A stretch of 8,097 nt of DNA from Bacteroides sp. CAG:530 (GTDB lineage Bacteria > Bacteroidota > Bacteroidia > Bacteroidales > Bacteroidaceae), in the NCBI GenBank assembly GCA_000434735.1, contig FR881257.1, forward strand, positions 12,651 to 20,747, in the 5' to 3' direction. Position 1 is the first letter of the stretch, and every line of letters starts with the position of its first letter. The notes below the pieces were generated by a model. The model saw nothing but the letters and a program-made list of their open reading frames with translations, did not search any database and was not told the origin of the DNA. Position numbers and translations under genes: made by a program. Of this stretch, positions 1 through 6,191 are shown one piece after another.

Positions 1-529
1 GCTCATACAAATAGGCCACAATCATGTGGTAACTGTCAGCGACAGGCGACAATAGTTCCGACTTCATCTTTCGGAGCAGCGCAAGGAAGAACCCCATTTG
101 CTCCGCATCCATACCGAAGCAGGGTGGGTTGTCGCTTTGATAGCAATACAGCAACCTATACATAAAATATTTGTCGGAGATAAAGTTATAGATAAACTCT
201 TCTTGGAATATAAGAAAGGTGTAATCAAGCTCTTCCATCTGCACGTGCCATTCCTGCCGCTTGAACGGAGGGATAATCAGTACGCTGTTGTCGTGCAGTT
301 CGATTTTGTCTCCGTCAAGGAACAAAAATCCTGATGCCTTGCGGAAAAAATAAAACTCGAAGAAATCGGTCTTATACCTCTCGTGCAGGTTAAACCACCC
401 TTGTCTTTCACTGCTGTCAGCGGTATTGAGCATGAAGTCCACGCCGCATGCACTTTTGGTATATTTCAGCAGCGAAATGTGGCTTGCTGTCTTGTAAGGG
501 AAAATCCCCATCAGGTTCTTGTATGCCAT
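1..529 (-). CDS. AraC-family transcriptional regulator, N-terminal part (truncated by window edge)
   Basis: An open frame runs on the minus strand from an ATG at 527-529 to the left edge, giving 176 codons without a stop. The product begins MAYKNLMGIF. Residues about 53-97 look like the cupin-type sensor domain of AraC regulators, with a run of beta strands (FFEFYFF, GFLFLDGDKIEL, VLIIPPFKRQEWH). This is followed by an LDYTFLIFQEEFI stretch and a helical linker, as seen in many Bacteroidota AraC proteins. The DNA-binding double helix-turn-helix would lie beyond the edge, so the family call rests on the sensor half only. The gene is divergent from the Fur-family gene at 732 and shares a 202-bp intergenic region with it. 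The ligand cannot be predicted. A TAATTTTG box 34 bp upstream supports the chosen start. Confidence 0.72.
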   Translation of the reverse strand, partial: MAYKNLMGIFPYKTASHISLLKYTKSACGVDFMLNTADSSERQGWFNLHERYKTDFFEFYFFRKASGFLFLDGDKIELHDNSVLIIPPFKRQEWHVQMEELDYTFLIFQEEFIYNFISDKYFMYRLLYCYQSDNPPCFGMDAEQMGFFLALLRKMKSELLSPVADSYHMIVAYLYE

Positions 530-563
530 TGCGGTTTTGTTATTATTGATGTATCACTGGTTG

Positions 564-571
564 CAAAATTA
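564..571 (-). promoter_or_regulatory. Candidate Bacteroides -7 box for the AraC-family gene
   Basis: Read on the minus strand this is TAATTTTG, matching the Bacteroides TAnnTTTG -7 consensus. It lies 34 nt before the ATG at 529, leaving a short leader. No convincing TTTG -33 box is seen 19-21 bp further upstream, so the promoter may be weak or depend on an activator. Confidence 0.45.
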
Positions 572-624
572 GCGTATTTATCTGAACTATAGCCGAAGTC
601 TCCGTATTATTTATGCCAAATAAA

Positions 625-634
625 TATTATAATA
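625..634. promoter_or_regulatory. AT-only palindrome TATTATAATA, candidate Fur/PerR-type half-operator
   Basis: TATTATAATA is a perfect 10-bp palindrome between the divergent AraC and Fur-family genes. Its core resembles the TTATAAT arms of PerR/Fur/Zur operators, so it could be an autoregulatory site for the protein encoded at 732. The surrounding DNA is very AT-rich, so a chance palindrome is quite possible. Confidence 0.22.
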
Positions 635-641
635 ATCAAAA

Positions 642-669
642 TGGTAGTATTATATGGAATATTGGTAGT
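642..669. repeat. Direct repeat TGGTAGT x2 spaced 21 bp, possible AraC-type operator
   Basis: TGGTAGT occurs at 642-648 and again at 663-669, 21 bp apart start to start, which is two helical turns. AraC-family activators commonly bind direct repeats with this spacing. The pair ends 21 bp before the TATCTTTG box of the Fur-family gene, where an activator would be expected to sit. Function is inferred. Confidence 0.3.
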
Positions 670-690
670 CAATAAATGAGCTGAATCGTT

Positions 691-698
691 TATCTTTG
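691..698 (+). promoter_or_regulatory. Candidate Bacteroides -7 box for the Fur-family gene
   Basis: TATCTTTG matches the Bacteroides TAnnTTTG -7 consensus exactly. It lies 33 nt before the ATG at 732. Upstream, only a poorly spaced TTGG (662-665) resembles a -33 element, which fits a promoter needing an activator. Confidence 0.55.
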
Positions 699-731
699 TG
701 CTCAAAAATTTATTGAGATAAATCGTAATAA

Positions 732-1151
732 ATGAATAGTATAAACATAGAAAATATCTTAAACAGGAAAGGAGTTAAGCCCACTTCCAACCGTATCCTT
801 GTCGCTAGAGAGTTGATGAAGGCATCCCATCCGATCAGCCTTGCCGATTTGGAAATCTTGTTGGGGTTTTCAATGGATAAAGCGAGCATTTTCAGAGTGC
901 TTGAGCTTTTTTCCGAAAAGGAAATAGTCCACGTGATAGAGGATGGTAGCCGCTCTTTCAAATATGAGTTGTGTTATGGCGACACACATCATACCATTTC
1001 CGACCAGCATGTTCACTTTTATTGCGAGCGGTGCAAGGAAACATATTGTTTTGAATCGGAGCGTGTCCCTCTGGTAAATATACCCGAAGGTTTTTATCCA
1101 CACGCCATCAATTATATGATAAAGGGTATTTGCCCGAAATGTTCAAAATAA
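732..1151 (+). CDS. Fur-family metal-responsive transcriptional regulator (Fur/Zur/PerR type)
   Basis: This is a 139-residue cytoplasmic DNA-binding protein of normal Fur-family length. Residues about 5-66 form the winged helix, with RKGVKPTSNRILVARELM as first helices. The recognition stretch SMDKASIFRVLELFSEKEIV corresponds to the family's ATVYR-L motif. The C-terminal metal-binding and dimerisation half shows THH at 85-87, HVHFYCERC at 93-101 and ICPKC at 133-137. The two CxxC pairs (C98/C101 and C134/C137) are the structural zinc site known in Fur, Zur and PerR proteins. The sequence does not decide which metal is sensed. The neighbouring TonB-receptor remnant with a His-rich tail hints at zinc or iron, but that is inference. 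Start ATG at 732 lies 33 nt downstream of a good -7 box. A hairpin at 1204-1229 probably ends the transcript. Confidence 0.9.
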   Translation: MNSINIENILNRKGVKPTSNRILVARELMKASHPISLADLEILLGFSMDKASIFRVLELFSEKEIVHVIEDGSRSFKYELCYGDTHHTISDQHVHFYCERCKETYCFESERVPLVNIPEGFYPHAINYMIKGICPKCSK

Positions 1152-1203
1152 CCTGCATGGGGTGTTGTCAAGGCGATATTTGCGGACGTTTTCTTTTTTT
1201 TCT

Positions 1204-1229
1204 AAGGATGAAGCCTCCGCTTCATCTTT
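1204..1229 (+). terminator. Hairpin downstream of the Fur-family gene (terminator or operator)
   Basis: AAGGATGAAGC (1204-1214) pairs with GCTTCATCTTT (1219-1229) around a CTCC loop. The stem is 11 bp with one G-T pair. The last T residues are part of the stem, and no separate T-run follows, so it is an imperfect intrinsic terminator. It lies 52 bp after the Fur-family stop and 26 bp before the next promoter-like box. A perfect 8-bp palindromic arm pair could also be a regulator binding site for the receptor remnant. Confidence 0.45.
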
Positions 1230-1255
1230 GTAAATTGGTTGCATTGGCGATTGCA

Positions 1256-1263
1256 TAATTTTG
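1256..1263 (+). promoter_or_regulatory. Candidate Bacteroides -7 box for the TonB-receptor remnant
   Basis: TAATTTTG fits the TAnnTTTG consensus and lies 28 nt before the ATG at 1292. A TTGG at 1235-1238 is a possible -33 element with a slightly short 17-bp spacer. The old receptor promoter therefore seems to be preserved and may now drive the HAD gene downstream. Confidence 0.45.
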
Positions 1264-1291
1264 CGTGCAGAAAACAAAATCATAAAAGAAT

Positions 1292-1688
1292 ATGAGAAAA
1301 AATTTATCAATCTCCTTAGCGACAGCCTTCCTGATGATTTCAGGAGGTGTGTCTGCCGTGGGACATGACTTTCCAAACCACAGGCCGGTATAACTCGCGC
1401 CGTATCACCGCGCAGGGCACGCTGGAATCCGATTGTGATGTAGAAGCCGGGGTACGCAAAAATATCGGTTCTTGGGGCATATCGCTTCTCTGCAAGGATA
1501 TTTTCAACTCAAAAGAGACGAATAATGTCCTTTACGGGAACGGCTACACGCAGTCAATCCGCAAATGGTCGGGAGGTCGCACATTACGTTTGGCCATCAC
1601 CTATACCTTCGGAAAATCCGACAGTCGTGAGCATAATCGCCACAACCACATCGACACCGGTGGCTACGGAGAAGAGCATCATCATTAA
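1292..1688 (+). pseudogene. Remnant of a TonB-dependent outer-membrane receptor (internal deletion plus frameshift)
   Basis: Two pieces of one receptor gene appear to be fused. From ATG 1292 the frame reads MRKNLSISLATAFLMISG-GVSA, a convincing Sec signal peptide, then 11 more residues to a TAA at 1391. A second frame, with no plausible start, is open to 1688. It carries the end of a TonB-receptor beta-barrel of the Bacteroidota outer-membrane beta-barrel type: TGRYNSRRITAQG, a KDIFN motif, NGYTQSIRKWSGGRTLRL and a closing ITYTFGK strand. A tail with HNRHNH and a terminal EEHHH follows. Intact members are usually about 700-800 residues, so the plug and most of the barrel are missing. The join is near 1350-1365. 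The His-rich tail and the upstream Fur-family gene suggest that the ancestor imported or sensed a metal. It cannot make a working receptor as it stands. Confidence 0.8.
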
Positions 1689-1714
1689 ATTAGGTAAAGT
1701 GTAATATTATATAT

Positions 1715-2497
1715 ATGATTAAAGCATTGTTTTTTGATATAGACGGGACATTGGTGAGTTTCAGAACTCACAAGATTCCCCGATCGACAGTAGAAGCCAT
1801 AACAATGGCGAAAAATATGGGCATCAAAGTTTATATATCTACCGGACGTCCCCGCCAGTTGATAGACAACATCAATGAGATTAGTCATTTGGTGGACGGG
1901 TATATAACCGTAAACGGTGCTTATTGTTTCGAGGAAGAGGAAATTATATCATTTCATCCGATACCGGAAGCGAACGTACGGAAAATATTGTCTTTGGCTG
2001 ATGAAATGAACTTTGCCTGTATGGTGGTAGGCAAGAACGATTTGGTTATGTATCACGACAACGAAAGTGCCGACCGCATTTTCCGGCAAATGCTTAATGT
2101 GCACGGACTGAGTGAAGACGTGCCGGTGGAGTCTGTCTTAGGGCAATCCGTTCTGCAGCTTACTCCCATAATATCACAGGAGGACGAGGAATTGATTATG
2201 CGGAGCCTCCCGGACTGCACGTCATGCAGGTGGCATCCCGACTTTGCGGATATCACTATGAAAAGTGCGGACAAGGGTATGGGGCTTTCTGCAATCATTG
2301 CCCGTCATGGCATCAAACCGGAGGAAACGATGGCTTTCGGAGACGGAGGCAACGACATGTCCATTATCAAGAAAGCGGGTATCGGGGTTGCCATGGGCAA
2401 CGCCAATGAACCGCTGAAGAATGCCGCTGACTATATCACGGATTCAGTCGATGAAGATGGAATCTATAAGGCGTTGGAACGTTGGGTATTTCATTGA
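1715..2497 (+). CDS. Cof-type HAD-IIB family hydrolase (sugar or nucleotide phosphatase-like)
   Basis: This is a 260-residue soluble phosphatase of the haloacid dehalogenase superfamily, normal length for the Cof subgroup. Motif I is DIDGTL at residues 8-13, with nucleophile D8 and acid/base D10. Motif II is STGR at 42-45. The motif III lysine is K187 in SADKG. Motif IV is GDGGND at 209-214, which binds magnesium with D210 and D214. Residues about 80-180 are the C2-type cap that sets substrate choice. Family members act on sugar phosphates, nucleotides, FMN or PLP. The exact substrate cannot be read from the sequence. The start ATG lies only 26 bp after the receptor remnant. No separate promoter box is seen in that gap, so it may be read from the remnant's promoter. 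All catalytic residues are present. Confidence 0.93.
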   Translation: MIKALFFDIDGTLVSFRTHKIPRSTVEAITMAKNMGIKVYISTGRPRQLIDNINEISHLVDGYITVNGAYCFEEEEIISFHPIPEANVRKILSLADEMNFACMVVGKNDLVMYHDNESADRIFRQMLNVHGLSEDVPVESVLGQSVLQLTPIISQEDEELIMRSLPDCTSCRWHPDFADITMKSADKGMGLSAIIARHGIKPEETMAFGDGGNDMSIIKKAGIGVAMGNANEPLKNAADYITDSVDEDGIYKALERWVFH

Positions 2498-2801
2498 TGG
2501 TCTGATAATTAGGCCTATATCTGCGATTCAAAATCCGACAAGGTTATCATTAAGGTAGTAAAAAGGGTGTTTTTGAGTAGTTAATGGAAATATGGGAATG
2601 CCTACATTTACATCTAATTTTAAAAACCTTAAATTAGCAGACGCAAGCCTTTGCTCTCTCTTTGATTTTTTATCGTGCATACATGCGCGTATCATGGTTA
2701 AAATTCTTGCAATTGCTCAGAAATTAGTATAGCACCCCTTTCCCCATAGTGAACTTCGGGCGAAATATTTATGCTCTTTGGAGTTTTAGCGAACAGCAAT
2801 A
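2498..2801. other. Intergenic stretch without a recognisable gene
   Basis: This stretch lies between the convergent HAD phosphatase and the zinc-ribbon gene. It is AT-rich and I see no supported coding frame or RNA gene. An imperfect inverted repeat (CTAATTTTAA at 2614-2623 against TTAAATTAG at 2629-2637) and the small palindrome TAGGCCTA (2510-2517) are present without a clear function. No strong terminator for the HAD gene is evident close to its stop. Confidence 0.5.
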
Positions 2802-2842
2802 ATATAAGAAGAGCCTTGGTATTCCCAAAGCTCTTCTTATAT
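2802..2842 (-). terminator. Strong hairpin terminator of the zinc-ribbon/Nif3 transcript
   Basis: A perfect 13-bp stem pairs 2802-2814 with 2830-2842 (ATAAGAAGAGC against GCTCTTCTTAT inside it). An inner 4-bp stem (TTGG/CCAA) follows after one mismatch, with a TATTC loop. It starts 50 bp past the zinc-ribbon stop on the minus strand. The 3' arm read on that strand is T-rich (TTCTTATATT). Being symmetric, it could also stop transcription arriving from the HAD gene on the other side. Confidence 0.75.
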
Positions 2843-2892
2843 CGATAGCTGCATCACACAGAACGCAGCCTATAATTGCTGTAACCGCTTAC

Positions 2893-3684
2893 TTATTTGG
2901 TTTTAGTTTCCAGATGTCTTTCAGGCACTACACCAGCCAATTCAGGGTCAATCATGATACGTCCGCAATATTCGCAAACGATGATTTTCTTACGCATACG
3001 GATATCCATCTGTTTCTGAGGCGGAATCTTGTTGAAGCAACCACCACAAGCATCACGCTGAACGTAAGTGATAGCCAAACCGTTTCTTGAGTTCTTACGA
3101 ATTCTCTTGAAAGCCTGAAGCAAACGAGGTTCGATAGTAGTTTCAAGGTTCTTAGCCTTATCTCTCAACTTTTCTTCTTCCTGCTTAGTTTCAGCGATGA
3201 TTTCGTCGAGCTCGTTCTTCTTAACTTCCAAGTCCTTCTTTCTCTCTTCCAGAGCAGTAGTACTCTTTTCAATCTCTTCGTTCTTGGTCTTAATACTTTC
3301 TGTGTATTCCTTGATACGCTTTTCGCACAACTCAACTTCCAGAGTCTGGAATTCGATTTCCTTAGTCAGCACGTCGAATTCGCGGTTATTACGAACGTTG
3401 TCCTGCTGCTGTTTGTACTTTTCGATAGAAGCCTTAGCGGTTTCAATCTCGATCTTCTTAGTGGCAACATTACCCTTCAACTCTTCGATTTCGCCTTTAA
3501 TCTTTTCGATACGAGTAGTCAATCCGGTAACTTCGTCTTCCAAATCCTGTACTTCGAGCGGCAACTCACCACGAAGTGTCTTGATTTTGTCGATTTCAGA
3601 CAACATGGTCTGCAACTGATACAAAGCTTTGAGCTTTTCTTCCACGCTCAATTCGCTGGGATCTTTCTTTACTTCTTTAGCCAT
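2893..3684 (-). CDS. Coiled-coil protein with C-terminal C4-type zinc ribbon
   Basis: This 263-residue protein has no signal peptide or membrane segment. Residues about 20-185 are charged heptad-like helix, rich in Glu and Lys, which predicts a long antiparallel coiled coil. The C-terminus carries a zinc ribbon with CGGC at 213-216 and CEYC at 237-240, separated by IPPQKQMDIR. This layout is that of the zf-RING_7 / C4 zinc-ribbon family, which includes HP0958 (FlgZ/CdsZ) of Helicobacter, a protein reported to bind RNA and act as a chaperone. Whether the Bacteroides member does the same is unknown. The gene starts 3 bp after the Nif3-like stop, so the two are almost certainly co-transcribed. 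This pairing recurs in many bacteria, which hints at a shared role. The ATG at 3684 is the only good start. Confidence 0.88.
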   Translation of the reverse strand: MAKEVKKDPSELSVEEKLKALYQLQTMLSEIDKIKTLRGELPLEVQDLEDEVTGLTTRIEKIKGEIEELKGNVATKKIEIETAKASIEKYKQQQDNVRNNREFDVLTKEIEFQTLEVELCEKRIKEYTESIKTKNEEIEKSTTALEERKKDLEVKKNELDEIIAETKQEEEKLRDKAKNLETTIEPRLLQAFKRIRKNSRNGLAITYVQRDACGGCFNKIPPQKQMDIRMRKKIIVCEYCGRIMIDPELAGVVPERHLETKTK

Positions 3685-3687
3685 TTT

Positions 3688-4782
3688 TTATAAGTATTTT
3701 ATAGGATTTGTGTTAACACGAGTCATCTCTACGGTGAGTCGTGGGAACATCTCCTTTAGTATTGAATAAAATATTTCTTTCGTATATTGTTCACTCTCAT
3801 AATGTCCGATAGCCGCTATCAGGATATCCTTTTCGTAGAAGAAGTAATCATGATACTTCACTTCTCCCGTTATGAAGACATCAGCGTTAGCTCTTACTGC
3901 CTTGGGCAACAAAAACGCTCCCGAACCTCCGCACAACGCTACTTTCTGAATAAGCCTTCCTGTCTGGCGCGAGTGCATTACGCAACCTACCTCGAACGTC
4001 TGTTTCACCTTTTTAAGGAAGTCCGTTTCCGCTACCGGCTCAGGCAGCGTTCCTACTATTCCTGCGCCAACCTGATTCCAAACATTATTCAGTTGATAGA
4101 AATCGTAGGCAGGCTCCTCGTACGGATGCGCCTTACATAAAGCCCGTTCCACCTCGACACGCTTGTAAGCAGGCAGAATAGTCTCAATCCTCACCTCCTC
4201 TTCAGTGTGAAGTTCACCTTGCTTGCCGCAGAACGGATTTGTACCCTCTCCTGCGCAGAACGTTCCTTTTCCTTCAAGATTATAACTGCATGAATCATAA
4301 TTACCTATACATCCGCATCCGGCTTCAAACAAAGCAGTGCGCACGCTTTCGGCTTGCTTCAGAGGTACAAACGTAACTAGTTTAAGTAACGCATTCTCTT
4401 TCGGCTCAAGCACCTGCAGGTCGGTAAGTCCCAGTTTCTCGGCAATCTTGAAGTTCACCCCATGCCGAGCGTTATCCATATTGGTATGCATAGAGTAGAC
4501 CACAATATCATTCTTTATGGCCTTCATGATGCAGCGCTCCACATAATCTCTTCCGGTCAGTGATTTATAGCCTTTAAAGATAAGCGGATGGTGCGAAACT
4601 ATCAGATTATATCCTTTCGTAATCGCCTCGTCTATCACCGCTTCGGTGACGTCAAGACACAACAAAGCCCCTGTAGCTTCCGCGTCTGTCAATCCTACTT
4701 GCACGCCGGCATTATCGAATCCGTCTTGCAAGGGCAGAGGTGCGAACATCTCAAGGGCTCTAATCAATTCCTTAATTTTCAT
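3688..4782 (-). CDS. Nif3-like dinuclear metal center hexameric protein
   Basis: This is a 364-residue member of the Nif3/YbgI/YqfO family, cytoplasmic and known from structures to be hexameric with a two-metal site. Metal-ligand motifs are visible: SHHP (His64 and His65), SMHTNMDN (His99 and Asp103) and GHYESE near the C-terminus (His327 and Glu331). The middle region, about 130-235, is the PII-like inserted domain of longer family members, ending in AHPYEEPAYDFY. The molecular activity of the family is unsettled. Reports include metal chaperone and GTP cyclohydrolase-like roles, so no reaction is assigned. A longer reading from a TTG at 4815 is possible, but I chose the ATG at 4782. The homologous sequence begins there with MKIKELIRALE, and a TATATTTG promoter box at 4803-4810 lies between the two candidate starts. 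The zinc-ribbon gene follows 3 bp later. Confidence 0.92.
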   Translation of the reverse strand: MKIKELIRALEMFAPLPLQDGFDNAGVQVGLTDAEATGALLCLDVTEAVIDEAITKGYNLIVSHHPLIFKGYKSLTGRDYVERCIMKAIKNDIVVYSMHTNMDNARHGVNFKIAEKLGLTDLQVLEPKENALLKLVTFVPLKQAESVRTALFEAGCGCIGNYDSCSYNLEGKGTFCAGEGTNPFCGKQGELHTEEEVRIETILPAYKRVEVERALCKAHPYEEPAYDFYQLNNVWNQVGAGIVGTLPEPVAETDFLKKVKQTFEVGCVMHSRQTGRLIQKVALCGGSGAFLLPKAVRANADVFITGEVKYHDYFFYEKDILIAAIGHYESEQYTKEIFYSILKEMFPRLTVEMTRVNTNPIKYL

Positions 4783-4802
4783 GTTCAGCGAAAATTTGTG
4801 TG

Positions 4803-4810
4803 CAAATATA
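4803..4810 (-). promoter_or_regulatory. Candidate Bacteroides -7 box for the Nif3/zinc-ribbon unit
   Basis: On the minus strand this reads TATATTTG, an exact TAnnTTTG match. It lies 20 nt before the ATG at 4782, predicting a very short leader. It sits inside the extended reading frame from 4815 and therefore argues against that longer start. A good -33 box is not obvious. Confidence 0.5.
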
Positions 4811-4838
4811 CACAAAACTTTCTGAATATGGCGAGATT

Positions 4839-6029
4839 TTATCCGCTATTTATCGGCGTAATTTCTCGTAAGCCGAAATAAACAGCGAGAGAACACCGAA
4901 AAGAATGCCTACAAAGCACACGCCATGCCATCCCCAGTGCGGCCCATATCGCTCCAGAGCAGAATGTTCCTACACTGCCTCCTATAAAGAGCGATGTCAT
5001 GAAAATGGTGTTGGCACGGTTCGATGCGTGTGGCACTTCTTTCAGACAGCCGCTTTGGTTGCTCAACTGCTGGCACTGTGCTCCTATATCTACAAGGATA
5101 ATAGCCAATGCCAATCCGGAATAAAACTCACCGAACAAAAATGCTATGCTCCAAGCTATTAACTGAAAGATACTACCAAACGTGGAAAACCTGAGGATGC
5201 CGAATCGGGGAATGTACTTACCTACTCCGCTGGCTGCCATAGCGCCAGCTATGCCGCACAGACCGAGTAGTCCTACCTTATCGCTTCCGGCGTTAAACGG
5301 ACTTCCGCTTAGATGGAAAGCCATGCATGACCATATCGACATCATGCTGGCGAAGCTGCACGACGCTCGCAATGAATAGAGCCGGATATTTGGGTGAGAA
5401 AAGAATATCTCGCCCACGGTACGCATCAACTGCGGATAGCTACCTTTAAACGACGGTCGCATTACCGGAAGCATTTTCAGGGTTACCGCCAGACATATAA
5501 GCATGATTAAGGCGGCTATTCCGAACATGGCGCGCCACCCTACCCAGTCGCCCAGGTATCCGCTCACCACTCGCGCACCAAGCACTCCCGTCAGCAGCCC
5601 AGACAATACATAACCCATATTGCGCGACTTATTTTCTGGTTTGGAGAACAATCCCGCCATCGGTACGAATATCTGCGGTACTACAGAGCACATTCCTAAT
5701 ATAAATGATGCCGCCCACACTACTTTTATATCTGCCGTAAAAGCTATCACCAAAGCCATCAGCACTGCCGTAGCCATATTGGTCATGATGATTTTACGTC
5801 GGGATAGCATATCCGCCAGAGGTACAACGAAAAGCAATCCCGCTGCATATCCGGCTTGGGTAATTACTGTAATAAGATTGGTTTCTACCTCATTGGCACC
5901 GAGCGATGCTTTCATTTCTTCCAGCAGCGGCTGATTGTAGTAGAGGTTGGCTACGGTGAGTCCGGCTACTACAGACATCATGATAAGAATGCTTCGTGGA
6001 ATGCCTTTATTTTCTTCTAATTGTATCAT
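4839..6029 (-). CDS. MFS transporter (12-TM, DHA1-like), C-terminus altered by a probable frameshift
   Basis: This is a 396-residue inner-membrane major facilitator protein, presumably a proton-driven exporter of small molecules. The substrate is not predictable. TM1 is around residues 12-30 and is followed by YNQPLL (31-36), typical of one bacterial MFS subgroup. The cytoplasmic loop motif A appears as PLADMLSRRK at 70-79. A motif-C-like helix with SGLLTGVLGARVVSGYLG lies around 143-160. A second bundle of hydrophobic helices starts near 215, and SNQSG at 323-327 is another subgroup mark. After residue 366 the sequence loses its hydrophobic character (MAWRVLCRHSFRCS). The next frame would give a proper TM12, so the native protein is probably 392 residues ending at 4850. 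The gene faces the same way as Nif3. No TAnnTTTG box is seen just upstream. Confidence 0.85.
   Translation of the reverse strand: MIQLEENKGIPRSILIMMSVVAGLTVANLYYNQPLLEEMKASLGANEVETNLITVITQAGYAAGLLFVVPLADMLSRRKIIMTNMATAVLMALVIAFTADIKVVWAASFILGMCSVVPQIFVPMAGLFSKPENKSRNMGYVLSGLLTGVLGARVVSGYLGDWVGWRAMFGIAALIMLICLAVTLKMLPVMRPSFKGSYPQLMRTVGEIFFSHPNIRLYSLRASCSFASMMSIWSCMAFHLSGSPFNAGSDKVGLLGLCGIAGAMAASGVGKYIPRFGILRFSTFGSIFQLIAWSIAFLFGEFYSGLALAIILVDIGAQCQQLSNQSGCLKEVPHASNRANTIFMTSLFIGGSVGTFCSGAIWAALGMAWRVLCRHSFRCSLAVYFGLREITPINSG
4850..4934 (-). other. Probable +1 frameshift removing the last transmembrane helix of the MFS transporter
   Basis: Codon 366 (GGG, 4932-4934) is followed by an A at 4931 that shifts the frame. 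Without that base the reading becomes ALG-WHGVCFVGILFGVLSLFISAYEKLRR and then TAA at 4850-4852. This has the GW-GVC-VG pattern and hydrophobic TM12 usual in this MFS subgroup. It is either a true recent mutation or a base-calling error in the GGGGATGG context. Confidence 0.8.
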
Positions 6030-6160
6030 TGCATCGTTATAAATAATAAGTTTCTTGTAATGAAATAATATCTATTGAACATTGCATATTATATATATAT
6101 AGTTTTGTCATTCTTTCATTTTTTTATTGAATATCAGATAGTTGATACTATATGATTGAT

Positions 6161-6180
6161 AAAAAAGTTTCACGTAAAAC
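6161..6180 (-). terminator. Weak hairpin with T-run after the serpin gene
   Basis: On the minus strand, GTTTT and GAAAC form a short stem (four A-T/G-C pairs plus a G-T) around ACGT. Six T residues follow directly at 6166-6161. It begins 12 bp after the serpin stop codon, the right place to end the radical SAM-serpin transcript. The stem is weak, so confidence is modest. The rest of the 6030-6191 gap is very AT-rich and shows no gene. Confidence 0.4.
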
Positions 6181-6191
6181 AGTGAGTTTTT

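Noticed and set aside
98..592. Plus-strand open frames of 78 and 69 codons at the left edge
   Set aside because: They lie opposite the AraC-family frame, which has clear cupin-like sequence, and they show no domain signal.
1347..1391. GTG at 1347 as the start of an independent 113-residue protein
   Set aside because: The sequence is the tail of a beta-barrel, has no signal peptide of its own in that frame, and lies in the deletion junction.
2614..2637. Imperfect inverted repeat after the HAD gene as a terminator
   Set aside because: The stem is almost all A-T with a bulge, has no T-run, and lies over 110 bp from the stop codon.
2498..2892. Possible insertion-sequence end or decayed gene
   Set aside because: I found no terminal inverted repeats, target duplication or recognisable protein fragments.
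3197..3619. A 140-codon plus-strand frame rich in Ser and Leu
   Set aside because: It is the complement of the coiled-coil gene. Its composition is a by-product of Glu/Lys codons on the other strand.
6100..6107. TAGTTTTG on the plus strand, matching the -7 consensus
   Set aside because: No plus-strand gene follows; the region downstream is the minus-strand serpin. It is a chance match in AT-rich DNA.
6138..6151. Inverted repeat ATAGT-TGAT-ACTAT in the gap between the MFS and serpin genes
   Set aside because: It has only 5-bp arms in very AT-rich DNA and no position that points to a function.
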